64,000 nucleotides of DNA from Phycisphaerales bacterium (GTDB taxonomy: Bacteria; Planctomycetota; Phycisphaerae; Phycisphaerales; UBA1924), in the NCBI GenBank assembly GCA_029260555.1, contig JAJDCZ010000022.1, positions 62,001-126,000 on the forward strand, written 5' to 3'. Below, in pieces: positions 37,250 through 45,072 of the stretch (positions are counted from its first letter, which is position 1; every line of letters begins with the position of its first letter). The notes beneath the pieces were generated by a model, which saw only the letters and a program-made list of their open reading frames with translations, had not been told where the DNA came from and did not search any database. Position numbers and translations under genes: made by a program.

Positions 37250-38381
37250 GCCTTGATCTCCGGGTGTAAGTCAGCCCGAGCGACAACAGGCAGAGCGAGG
37301 ATGCGGGTGCTGGGATGGTGGCATACCAGGTGCTAAAGTCCAGAACGACGAGTTCGCCGGTGGCATCGTTGTAGATTGAGCTGAAGAAACCGAAGCTGTC
37401 GTTTCGTGGGTCGAGCCTGCGAACGACAGATGGATCGGACCGATCCAGCGCTGGCCCTCCAACCAGCGCCGAATCGATCGCGATCCCATTGAGCACAGCC
37501 AGATAGCCTGCGTCAAATTCTGTTCCAAAGTCCCCTCCGCCTACGAAGAGGTTGCCTTGCATATCAAAGTTCAATGCACTGGCAGACAAGACATCAGCGA
37601 TGAAGGTGCCATCGCTTTCAAAGTCGACTGTCGTGCTGGACTGAGGGCTGGCCCAGACGGAGGAGTCAAAGGCTTTGATCCAGCCGGTGCCTGAGCCGCC
37701 AGTTGCACCATCGAACCCGTTGCCGGTGTAGAGATTGCCGTTGGCATCAAAGGCGATGCCCGCAGAACTGCCCTGGATGTTGTCGATGATGACGGTGTTT
37801 GAGGGGTTGGATGTGGGGGAAGTGATATCCAGCAGCGTGACCTGCGAAGGTTGGCCGAAGGTTCCTGCGGTGATTGCCAGGCGCGTGTTATCTGCCCATG
37901 CTGCATCAAAGTGGGAGACGGAGAAGTAGTTTGCGACGGAGCCTTCGGTGAGTGGTGCGGGGGCACCGGGTGAGCCCAGGGCTGAGGTTGGGAAGACCGC
38001 GACGGGCTTGGAGAACCCAGTGCCAACAGCGATGTGTGAGCCATCAGGGCTGACATCAACGAACGAGGGATCGACCGAGCCTGCGGTTTGAGCTGGGTCA
38101 AAGGTGGCGACCGCATTGAAAGCGCCCGAGCCAACTGCGGATTCGAGGAAGAGTTGATTGCCAGTGACAGCGATGAGTCGGCCATCGGGCAAGGCATCGC
38201 CCACGACGGAAAACGAGCCGGAGCCTACGGGTGGCGGGGAGATGGCGTGATAGGACAGGCCATAGGTATCAAAGGCTGTGCCTGCTGCTTGTGCTGGGTG
38301 AGCCAGTGTTGCAGCGGCGGTTATCAAGAATGTGAGTGAACGGATGGGAACGGATATGCGGTTCATACGAGAACCTTTCAT
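37242..38381 (-). CDS. Secreted beta-propeller with PEP-CTERM-like tail, first gene of the B12 operon
   Basis: 379 residues from ATG 38381 (ATG 38366 is the alternative). A signal peptide runs to about residue 35 (THPAQAA area). The rest repeats a four-strand blade pattern: DVSPDGSHIAVG, AAWADNTRLAIT, IAFDANGNLYTGNGF, LNFDMQGNLFVGGGDFG and ATGELVVLDFS, i.e. a YncE- or NHL-like propeller of about six or seven blades. The C-terminus, PAPASSLCLLSLGL followed by Arg-rich residues, is a variant PEP-CTERM sorting signal. The leader is a cobalamin riboswitch with a hairpin that hides the ribosome binding site. Propellers of this kind (BtuG) bind B12 at the surface of Bacteroides; B12 capture is inferred from this and from the riboswitch. 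Confidence 0.8.
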   Translation of the reverse strand: MKGSRMNRISVPIRSLTFLITAAATLAHPAQAAGTAFDTYGLSYHAISPPPVGSGSFSVVGDALPDGRLIAVTGNQLFLESAVGSGAFNAVATFDPAQTAGSVDPSFVDVSPDGSHIAVGTGFSKPVAVFPTSALGSPGAPAPLTEGSVANYFSVSHFDAAWADNTRLAITAGTFGQPSQVTLLDITSPTSNPSNTVIIDNIQGSSAGIAFDANGNLYTGNGFDGATGGSGTGWIKAFDSSVWASPQSSTTVDFESDGTFIADVLSASALNFDMQGNLFVGGGDFGTEFDAGYLAVLNGIAIDSALVGGPALDRSDPSVVRRLDPRNDSFGFFSSIYNDATGELVVLDFSTWYATIPAPASSLCLLSLGLTYTRRSRHA

Positions 38382-38386
38382 GGCAA

Positions 38387-38405
38387 GCCTTGATTCGCGC
38401 AAGGC
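38387..38405 (-). promoter_or_regulatory. Hairpin that hides the ribosome binding site
   Basis: On the minus strand GCCTTG (38405-38400) pairs with CAAGGC (38392-38387), 6 bp around a 7-base loop. The right arm contains AAGG, the only good ribosome binding site for ATG 38381, six bases before it. This is a typical translational expression platform for the riboswitch just upstream, and it supports ATG 38381 as the start. Confidence 0.65.
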
Positions 38406-38535
38406 AACAAACGAATACCCGTCGGTTCTCTGTTTTTGTGCACGGGGGGCAAAGCGAGGGGCGTTTTGTGCCTGAGCAGAGGGCTGGGCACTAACACCGC
38501 CGCTGGCCCCGAGCACGCGAGGACCGACACGACAC

Positions 38536-38770
38536 ACGACAACGGCAGGTTTTCCGGCTTGGAGTTTGGCAAGTCCCCGGCCTTCCCGTCAGCAAATCGC
38601 CGACAGTGGCCATCAAACGATCGGGAACCAGAAGAGTCCCGATCAAAGTGGGGGGCTTGCTTCAGCACTCCTTACGGCGGCGCGTCCGCGGTGGCATTTC
38701 ACCACACTTCCCTTTTACCCTCGCCACGGAAAATGCGGGTCGGGCACCGATGTCTTCCACAGGCTATCAG
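38536..38770 (-). promoter_or_regulatory. Cobalamin riboswitch (B12 element)
   Basis: Read on the minus strand, the conserved blocks appear in the right order: GGTGCCC (about 38750), GGGAAG then GTGGTGAAATGCCACCG (38712-38690), GCCGCC and TAAGGAGTGCT, GGCCACTGT (38611-38603), GGGAAGGCCGGGGAC (38587-38573), and the hallmark B12 box AAGCCGGAAAACCTGCC (38560-38544). These match the adenosylcobalamin-type riboswitch consensus closely. It shuts off genes when cobalamin is plentiful. It lies about 155 bases before the start of the propeller gene, on the same strand, with an RBS-hiding hairpin in between. Confidence 0.93.
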
Positions 38771-39085
38771 AATCGCAGGCCGTGTCAAGTCTGGTGTTCG
38801 AGTTTTAGAGTTGTGCAAGCATGAGGAACGGGGATGGGTGAGGAGAGTGGGGCAAGTATCTGGCGTATTTCCATTTTATTCAAGACAAAATGGTCTTTTG
38901 TCTCTGGCTTGCTGTATCCAAGATGTCAGACTGCTCTCTATATCTAGGATTGTTGGTCAGTAAATGAACACGGCATAGAAGCGACGGGATCAGATGGGCG
39001 AACTGAAGCAGTCTCTTACCGGTTGAAAACAGCCTTTGCAAAAACTGAGAAAACACCACGAATTACATAGTAACAGGTTGCGAAC
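38771..39085. other. Divergent intergenic region
   Basis: About 315 bases between the riboswitch and the dockerin-tagged protein gene on the other strand, so it must hold the promoter of the riboswitch transcript and that of the gene at 39086. It is AT-rich from 38860 on. I see no clear promoter hexamers, repeat or coding signal. Confidence 0.4.
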
Positions 39086-40420
39086 ATGAAACTACTAAGA
39101 ACTCTGGTAATACTCGTGATTATCCTGGCTGGTTTTGGGCACACAGCAAAGGCTCAGCCAGCATCCATCGGTGAAGTAGATCTGCCGCTACAAGCAAATG
39201 CTTTCAGTGAACTCGCACAATGTCTGAATGTAGATTTAGACAATCCATGTAATGCCTGGGTTCGGTTTTTCACTTTTTCACCGACCTCACAGGTTCCCTG
39301 GAATGGTTCGCTGACGGGAGAGCATCTGGGTGATGTGGTTGTGCCTTATTTTGATTCGCTGGACAATATTCGCCTGGTATTCAAAACGCCGGTTCGCAAC
39401 TTGCCTGGCCCGGATCTCTATTTTGCTGAAGCCAAGTTTACTACATTTCCAATGAATGGCGGTCTTGGTGATATGGCGTTCAAGTTTCGTGGAGAATCTG
39501 TCTGGCGCCCGATCAACGCAGCGAATTTTACTCACGATCCAACGGGTGGTGATACAATCGTACTATTCTATGACGGGTCATTTTGGGGCATGTCATATTC
39601 CAACTACTATCACCTGATGGACCTGAGTGATTACGGGGTTGCTTTGGGTGAAGTTGTTCGTGAAATAAATATTAGTACGCCAATGTTTGGGATTCACTTG
39701 TTGGCGGTCGCCAATTTGAATACTCCGCCTCTAGGCGATATAGACCTGGACATGGATGTGGATATCGCAGACTGGCAGAGCATGTCTGGCGCATTTGACA
39801 GCTGTCTGGCAGATAGTTCGTACGAAACTTTGGCAGATTTAAATCAGAGTGGATGTATTGATCTTCTGGACTTTGCTGTTATTCAGACCAACTTTGGAAC
39901 AGGTATTCTGCCGCCACCTGGTGCGAGCATTTCAGGTGCAACCATAATTGGCAATCCAACAGGGGCGACGCCGTCGGGTGCAATTCTCATGGTCATGGGA
40001 CCAATTACTACTGCGATTCGGACTGAGCGTATTTCTTACGGTGATTATCAATATGAAATACCAGATCTTCCTGATGGCACTTATACTATTCGCCCGGAAA
40101 TGAAGTCACACCTTTACTTGCCTTATCAAGCAGTCGTAACTGTTGCGAGTAATGATATCTCCGAGCTCAACTTCGATGTTTATGCAATGCCAGGCGAGCC
40201 GCTGGAATATGAAGGTATTATTGTTTCCATTGATCCCGCAGTCCCTTCGTTTAGAATTATTGATTCAGGTGGTATTCTCAGGAATTATTATCCTCATATT
40301 GCAGCGGTTTACGAGGGTGTCGCATTGTCCTTTCCAGAACTGAAAACAGGCATGAAAGCAATGGGAAAATACTATAACACAAGCACGGGAACAGCATCGG
40401 TCAAAACAGAATGGCCATAA
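39086..40420 (+). CDS. Exported protein with dockerin-like repeats and Ig-like domain
   Basis: 444 residues with a clear signal peptide (1-23, AKAQ). Residues 25-210 are a beta-rich domain I do not recognise. Residues 213-272 hold two dockerin-like calcium loops, DIDLDMDVDIADWQSM and DLNQSGCIDLLDFAVIQTNF, each with the D-x-D/N-x-(S/D)-G-x-(I/V)-D spacing. Residues 278-360 look like a carboxypeptidase regulatory-type unit (GATPSGAILMVMG ... LPDGTYTIRPEMKS). A C-terminal beta unit follows. The dockerin units lie inside the chain rather than at the end. Base use is less GC-rich than in the rest of the window, as in the next gene, which may be a relative in function. Confidence 0.75.
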   Translation: MKLLRTLVILVIILAGFGHTAKAQPASIGEVDLPLQANAFSELAQCLNVDLDNPCNAWVRFFTFSPTSQVPWNGSLTGEHLGDVVVPYFDSLDNIRLVFKTPVRNLPGPDLYFAEAKFTTFPMNGGLGDMAFKFRGESVWRPINAANFTHDPTGGDTIVLFYDGSFWGMSYSNYYHLMDLSDYGVALGEVVREINISTPMFGIHLLAVANLNTPPLGDIDLDMDVDIADWQSMSGAFDSCLADSSYETLADLNQSGCIDLLDFAVIQTNFGTGILPPPGASISGATIIGNPTGATPSGAILMVMGPITTAIRTERISYGDYQYEIPDLPDGTYTIRPEMKSHLYLPYQAVVTVASNDISELNFDVYAMPGEPLEYEGIIVSIDPAVPSFRIIDSGGILRNYYPHIAAVYEGVALSFPELKTGMKAMGKYYNTSTGTASVKTEWP

Positions 40421-40496
40421 ACCCTCCTTTCCTTTTATATTCCACCCGTGATACATTCCCAATGAATACAAATGGAAAATACACGAGATTGATAAA

Positions 40497-41315
40497 ATGA
40501 TGATTCAAAGAGCAATATTTTGTCTATTGGGTGTGCTGAGCTGTGCATCAACGGTATTTGCAGACGGTTCGGTGACAGTAAGTTTATCTTCACTACAAGC
40601 CGGGAAAACTGTTGCCCCGGGTGAGATTGTTGACTGGACAATCACAGCCACAGTAAGTAGTGGGGACAATCTGGGTCTTGCATTAATTTCATTGGATCTG
40701 GTTCAAGGCACAGCCAACCCCGCGATGTTTGACCTTGAACCCGCACAGGTTGTGCCAACTGAAATGACGGGATTCAGCAGGCCTGCTGGCATCAGCAACA
40801 TAGATGCAATGGGGTCGGGTTCAGGGTATGGAGGTATGCTGAGGGGTACATTGGGGCAGCAGAATCTCACACAGATCGGCGGAGCGCAGAACACTATGGG
40901 TGTTGCCAGTTTGATCATGGGTCAAGATGTTGATGTAGATACTGGCATCGGACAATCACCTGGGGGACAGATAATCGCCAGTGGCACTTTTGTTATGCCA
41001 GTTGCAGAAGGTGTTTATACATTTACTATTCAATCACCTCTTGCCAATGTGCTGGAAATAGTGAATGCTGCCCCTGCTGCTTCAACGGTCAGCACAGGGA
41101 CAGTAACAGTTGGAGATGCCAGTATTACAGTAACTGTTGCTGCTACATGCCCCGTAGATTTCAATAATGACGGCATCGTTGATGTTCTTGATTTCTTCGC
41201 CTATGTCGTGTTATTCAACTCCAGCGATCCAGCAGCGGACCTGGATGGCAATGGTACGGTTGATGTGCTGGACTTTTTCCTGTTTGTAAACCTGTTTAAT
41301 GCAGGATGCCCGTGA
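40497..41315 (+). CDS. Exported protein with C-terminal dockerin-type tag
   Basis: 272 residues with a signal peptide (1-21, VFADG). Residues 22-205 form a beta-sandwich with cohesin-like or general Ig character (VAPGEIVDWTITATVSSGDN, IASGTFVMPVAEGVYTFTI). The last 55 residues hold two calcium loops, DFNNDGIVDVLDFFAYVVLF and DLDGNGTVDVLDFFLFVNLF, framed by Cys-Pro and ending in GCP. This terminal tag is shared by many exported proteins of Phycisphaerae and is thought to serve for sorting or surface attachment. It follows the other dockerin protein by 76 bases on the same strand. Confidence 0.8.
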   Translation: MMIQRAIFCLLGVLSCASTVFADGSVTVSLSSLQAGKTVAPGEIVDWTITATVSSGDNLGLALISLDLVQGTANPAMFDLEPAQVVPTEMTGFSRPAGISNIDAMGSGSGYGGMLRGTLGQQNLTQIGGAQNTMGVASLIMGQDVDVDTGIGQSPGGQIIASGTFVMPVAEGVYTFTIQSPLANVLEIVNAAPAASTVSTGTVTVGDASITVTVAATCPVDFNNDGIVDVLDFFAYVVLFNSSDPAADLDGNGTVDVLDFFLFVNLFNAGCP

Positions 41316-41378
41316 TTGATGGATTCAGGAGATATAAGTACTCGTGGTCACATTGAGCATGACAAGTTCACTATGGGT

Positions 41379-42458
41379 TTAGTATAAACTTGGTGCGGTG
41401 TGGAGGGTGTTTTGTTTGCCATCGTGGACAGCGAAGGTGCGTTTGCCTCGCATGGCAGCGGCTCCGAAGGCGCCGTCTTTTCTCAGGGCGTAGAGCATGA
41501 CATTGAAGTTGGGTTGACCCCTGGCGTTGAGCAGGCGTTTTTGGCGAGTACGGCTTGCGATGCGTTTAAGGACCGCCAGACAAGCCTCGGTGGGGGATTT
41601 GCCGCTGGCCATGTGCTGAACGACGGAGAAGGCACCGCAGTTCTGGATGACGGCTTCGCCGCGCCCGGTTGCCCCGGCAGCTCCGATGTCATTATCACAG
41701 AACATGCCTGCGCCCACGATGGGAGAATCACCCACGCGGCCGGGGATTTTGTAGCTGAGCCCACTGGTTGTAGTGACGGAGGCGAGGTTGCCGTTGCTAT
41801 CAAGCCCAGAACAGTTGATGGTACCCCATGTGAACGGGATGGTGCTGGCCAGGGAGAGGTCACCCGCGGGGTCTTTGATGTCGCGCTGGATGTCATCGAG
41901 CCAGTCGTCGTTTGGGCTGAGGTTGGCTTTCCATCTGAGCCAGGCTTGCCGAGCTTTGTCGGTGAGCATGTTCTGAGGCTCAAAGCCTTGCGCAAGGGCG
42001 AAGTCTCTGGCACCCTGGCCCACGATCATGACATGATCTGTTTTCTTGAGAACATCGAGTGCGACACGGGCGGCGCTGCGGATGTCTTCAAGTGCGCCGA
42101 CCGCGCCGGCTTTGTGTGTGGGGCCATGCATGACGGAGGAGTCGAGTTGGACGACACCTCGTTCATTGGGCAGGCCGCCGAAGCCTACGGACATGTCGTT
42201 TGGATCATCTTCGACGAGCGAGACCCCCGCGACGACAGCATCGACGGGGTCCATGCCTTTGTTGATGAGCGACATGGCTTTATCGGTGGCAGCCAGGCCG
42301 TTGCCCGAGGCGATGACACACGGGCCACGGTGGTTGTCGCCAGCAGTGCCCGGGTCTTTGAGAGGCTGCCCGAGCAGATGGGGCATGGAGAAGGCGGGGA
42401 GTGTGAGCAGACCTGTGCTGCTGACAGCGAGAAACGATCGGCGGTTGAGTGTGTTCAT
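41379..42458 (-). CDS. Glycosylasparaginase / isoaspartyl peptidase family (Ntn hydrolase), Tat-exported
   Basis: 359 residues. The N-terminus MNTLNRRSFLAVSSTGLL is a twin-arginine signal, so it is exported folded. The Ntn hydrolase fold cleaves itself before the Thr in WGTINCSGLD (about residue 190), which then is the nucleophile; MSVGFGGLPNERGVVQLDSS, HDKAGAVGAL-like PTHKAGAVGALEDI and GAAGATGRGEAVIQ are family blocks. N4-(beta-N-acetylglucosaminyl)-L-asparaginase is the best match because of the GLPNE-type N-terminal pattern; it cuts the sugar-asparagine bond of N-linked glycans. Exported placement suits breakdown of glycoproteins from algae or other sources. It stands alone; ATG 42458 gives a proper Tat signal. 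Confidence 0.88.
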   Translation of the reverse strand: MNTLNRRSFLAVSSTGLLTLPAFSMPHLLGQPLKDPGTAGDNHRGPCVIASGNGLAATDKAMSLINKGMDPVDAVVAGVSLVEDDPNDMSVGFGGLPNERGVVQLDSSVMHGPTHKAGAVGALEDIRSAARVALDVLKKTDHVMIVGQGARDFALAQGFEPQNMLTDKARQAWLRWKANLSPNDDWLDDIQRDIKDPAGDLSLASTIPFTWGTINCSGLDSNGNLASVTTTSGLSYKIPGRVGDSPIVGAGMFCDNDIGAAGATGRGEAVIQNCGAFSVVQHMASGKSPTEACLAVLKRIASRTRQKRLLNARGQPNFNVMLYALRKDGAFGAAAMRGKRTFAVHDGKQNTLHTAPSLY

Positions 42459-42759
42459 TGTGCGCACAGTATGACACAAATGCATCGGAAAGTCATGCCT
42501 GCAATTTTCAAGAGTGGGGTGTGCTTTTTACCACGACTTCGCATGGCGCATGGATGATGAACCACTCCAGAGATGCTCGCGGGCAGAGCGCCGGGTTCAC
42601 AGTTCAATGAAAGAGGGCGTGTTGCAGTCAGAGAGCATGTGTTTTGTTATTGATGTGTGGGCTGGCGTGCTGGAAGGTTGGTTTTTGATGATGCTGGGGT
42701 CGTGCCTAGAATGAGGACTTGGGACGGGCGTTTGGTTGTTGCTGGTGGAGTGTGCTGGG

Positions 42760-43725
42760 ATGGTGTATAGACCGACATCGAGTTTTTCGCCGAGGCGGAA
42801 CCCGGAAAAGCCCCGGCGGGTGTACAACGGCGTCAAGATGGGCTCGTCCCGGCAGGAGCTTTCAGCCAACTGGTCTGCTGAGCGGATTTTGAGTGTGCTC
42901 GAGACGCTGTTCACCGAAAAGGTCTGCACGGATGGTGCTGAGTATGCCAGGCTTGGGCAGGCAAGGGAGGTGGTTTTTCAGACGGGTGAGGTGATCGCCC
43001 GTGTGCAGGGCCGGGCACCGCGATCGTACAATGTGAGGCTGGGGTTTGATGCGTACAAGCCGGACCAGTGGGAAGCCTTGACCGCAGCAGCGGTGGAGCA
43101 GGCGACGCTGGCAGCATCGATTGTGTCTGGCGAGATGCCTGTGACGATTGACGAGTTTCTTGAGCCTCTGGGGCTTGAGCTGTTTCCTTCAAATGCAGCG
43201 GGGATTCCGATGTCATGCACATGTGAGGAGGAGAAGCCTTGCAAGCATATGTGGTGTGTGGTGTTGTTGATGTCCAGTTCGGTGGCGCGGGATCCTTGGG
43301 AGCTTTTGAAGGTACGGGGATTGCCACGGGAGGAGCTCGGGCTTCGTGTGCGTGAGTATCGGACAAGTGGTGGCGGGGTTGGAGGTCCAATGCCCGTGTA
43401 TGTGCCGCACTTGGGGGTTGGGAGTGGTGGGGGAGCTGATGGTGGGAAAGGGGGTGAGGTTGAGTCACTGGAATCGCATGTGCATGATTTCTGGGGTTCT
43501 GGTCTGGGGCTTGATTCTGTGCAGATGCCGATTGAGCTGCCTGAGGTTTCGCATCCGCTGCTGAGAAGGCTGGGGCCGAGCCCTTTTGGTGATGCGAAGT
43601 TTCCGATGGTTGGGCTGCTGGCGACCTGTTATGACCTGATCGCAGAGCGGGTGATTCTGGACGAGGAGAAGGATCTTGAGGAGGAGTTGAAGCAGGAGGA
43701 TGGATCTGAGGATTCGGGGGGCTGA
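42760..43725 (+). CDS. SWIM zinc-finger protein
   Basis: 321 residues. A SWIM motif is clear: CTCEEEKPCKHMWCVV (C-x-C-x6-C-x-H), near residue 160. The N-terminal half (about 35-145) matches the SWIM-domain partner proteins that accompany SNF2 helicases (WSAERILSVLETLF, then YARLGQAREVVFQTG and VEGRAPR-type text). The second half has a Gly-rich linker and an acidic C-terminal tail (LEEELKQEDGSEDSGG). SWIM proteins of this sort normally sit beside a SNF2/Rad54-type helicase and bind DNA or protein; no such helicase is adjacent here. GGTGGAG lies upstream of ATG 42760. Confidence 0.8.
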   Translation: MVYRPTSSFSPRRNPEKPRRVYNGVKMGSSRQELSANWSAERILSVLETLFTEKVCTDGAEYARLGQAREVVFQTGEVIARVQGRAPRSYNVRLGFDAYKPDQWEALTAAAVEQATLAASIVSGEMPVTIDEFLEPLGLELFPSNAAGIPMSCTCEEEKPCKHMWCVVLLMSSSVARDPWELLKVRGLPREELGLRVREYRTSGGGVGGPMPVYVPHLGVGSGGGADGGKGGEVESLESHVHDFWGSGLGLDSVQMPIELPEVSHPLLRRLGPSPFGDAKFPMVGLLATCYDLIAERVILDEEKDLEEELKQEDGSEDSGG

Positions 43726-44111
43726 AAGCGGGGGGGTGATAGGGACTAAGAGGGGGATTGATTCTTGAGTTTGGGGTTCTAGGATTGTGTGTATTGAGGG
43801 GCCGACCATGACGGATGGCTGCCTGGCGATTGAGCCGGGTTGGTTTGAGGCGTGGTCGAGGGTTTTTCCCGTGGCGATTTCGTCAGCGGCGGGGAGAGAT
43901 CCAGCTCCAGTCGTTCATTGAGGACGACGACAAGCCGCGGCCGAGCCGAGTTTCCTGCTTGTGATGGCGGGCGGGCGGACGCGAACAGAGGTTTTGCGGC
44001 TCGGCCTATTTTGCTGATCCACGAAGGTCAGGAGCGAATCAAACACGAACCCCGTTGGTAACTCAGGCGTTGTATTGGCGTTGTGTGAGCTGAATATTGA
44101 GCCTTTTACTT
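43726..44111. other. Gap between SWIM protein gene and tRNA-Gln
   Basis: 386 bases. A possible 37-codon frame (43810-43923) lacks other support. The stretch 43939-44006 contains a perfect 10-bp inverted repeat, listed separately. The remainder is G-rich on the plus strand and shows no gene. Confidence 0.45.
43939..44006. repeat. Inverted repeat near tRNA-Gln
   Basis: GGCCGAGCCG (43939-43948) and CGGCTCGGCC (43997-44006) are exact complements separated by 48 bases, followed by TATTTTGC. A large-loop stem of this kind may be a terminator for the SWIM gene or part of a small structured RNA. The loop is rich in G. Confidence 0.45.
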
Positions 44112-44182
44112 TACCCGATGGTGTAATGGTAGCACATCTGGTTTTGGTCCAGTCGGTCGAGGTTCAAATCCTCGTCGGGTAG
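44112..44182 (+). tRNA. tRNA-Gln (anticodon TTG)
   Basis: A 71-base cloverleaf: acceptor arms TACCCGA and TCGGGTA pair fully, discriminator G at 44182; D arm GTG...CAC; anticodon loop TTTTGGT with anticodon TTG; T arm CGAGG-TTCAAAT-CCTCG. The first pair of the anticodon stem is T-T. No CCA is encoded. It reads CAA and, by wobble, CAG. It stands directly in front of the uridylyltransferase gene. Confidence 0.95.
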
Positions 44183-44220
44183 TTTTTCCGGGTGTTCGTG
44201 TTGATTTGATTAAGGATCTG

Positions 44221-45072
44221 ATGGCAGAAGCGTGTGACAACACAGCTGACAGGGGTGTGGGTGATCCTGGGGATGGTTGCGGTGCGTCTGCAATTATTCT
44301 TGCTGCGGGCAAGGGGACGAGGATGCAATCGGATTTGCCGAAGGTTTGCCACGAGATTGGTGGCAGGCCGATGGTTTGTGCGGTGGTTGATGCGTGTAAA
44401 GCTGCGGGATGTGGGGTGGGTGGGGGGCGGATCGTGGTGGTGGTGGGATTCAGGCAGGAACTGGTGCGTGAAGCCTTAGCGGGGATGGATGTCGAGTTTG
44501 CGGTGCAGGAAGAGCAGCTTGGCACAGGGCATGCGGTGGGTGTGTGTGAGCCGATGTTTGCGGGTGGTGGTGGTGGGGGTGGTGAATGCAGGGATGTGCT
44601 GGTGTTGTGCGGGGATGGGCCTCTGGTTCGTCCTGGAACGCTGAGGACACTTCTGGATCGGCATCGTTCAAGTGTGGCTGCAGCGACGCTTGCGACATCA
44701 GTGATTGATGATCCAACCGGGTATGGGCGGATTGTGCGTGATGCATCGGGGCGTTTTGAGCGGATTGTCGAGCAGGCTGAGGCGGGTGAGTCAGAGCGTG
44801 CGATTTGTGAAGTTAATCCGAGTTATTACTGTTTTGATCGCGAGGGGCTGTTTGAGGGGCTGAGGGGTGTGCCACGGCAAGAGGGGAATGGGGAGTATTA
44901 CATTACGGATATATTTTCGCTGATGCGAGAGGATGGGCTGGGGATAGAAGTGATCGAGGCTGTGCCGAGCGAGGATGTGTTTTCTATTAATACACCCGAG
45001 CAGTTGGCGCAGGTGGATGGGTTGTATCGTCAGAGACACGCTGAGGCTCAAACAGAGCGGGGGGTGCGGTAA
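44221..45072 (+). CDS. GlmU-type sugar-1-phosphate nucleotidyltransferase (no acetyltransferase domain)
   Basis: 283 residues covering only the N-terminal, uridylyltransferase half of GlmU: AIILAAGKGTRMQSDLPKV (nucleotide and Mg loop), QEEQLGTGHAV (uracil and sugar binding), VLCGDGPLVRPGTL, and the NPSYYCFDREGLF and NGEYYITDIFSLM blocks of GlmU. It would make UDP-GlcNAc from UTP and GlcNAc-1-phosphate. The C-terminal left-handed helix acetyltransferase of normal GlmU is absent, so acetylation must be done elsewhere. An N-terminal extension of about 22 residues is Asp/Gly-rich. Start ATG 44221 has AAGGA just upstream. prs follows with a one-base overlap (TAATG), as in many bacteria where glmU is next to prs. 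Confidence 0.88.
   Translation: MAEACDNTADRGVGDPGDGCGASAIILAAGKGTRMQSDLPKVCHEIGGRPMVCAVVDACKAAGCGVGGGRIVVVVGFRQELVREALAGMDVEFAVQEEQLGTGHAVGVCEPMFAGGGGGGGECRDVLVLCGDGPLVRPGTLRTLLDRHRSSVAAATLATSVIDDPTGYGRIVRDASGRFERIVEQAEAGESERAICEVNPSYYCFDREGLFEGLRGVPRQEGNGEYYITDIFSLMREDGLGIEVIEAVPSEDVFSINTPEQLAQVDGLYRQRHAEAQTERGVR

Noticed and set aside
43852-44061. Open frame of 69 codons before tRNA-Gln.
   Set aside because: It has no ribosome binding site, an unusual composition (Arg/Gly/Ser) and spans the perfect inverted repeat; probably not coding.
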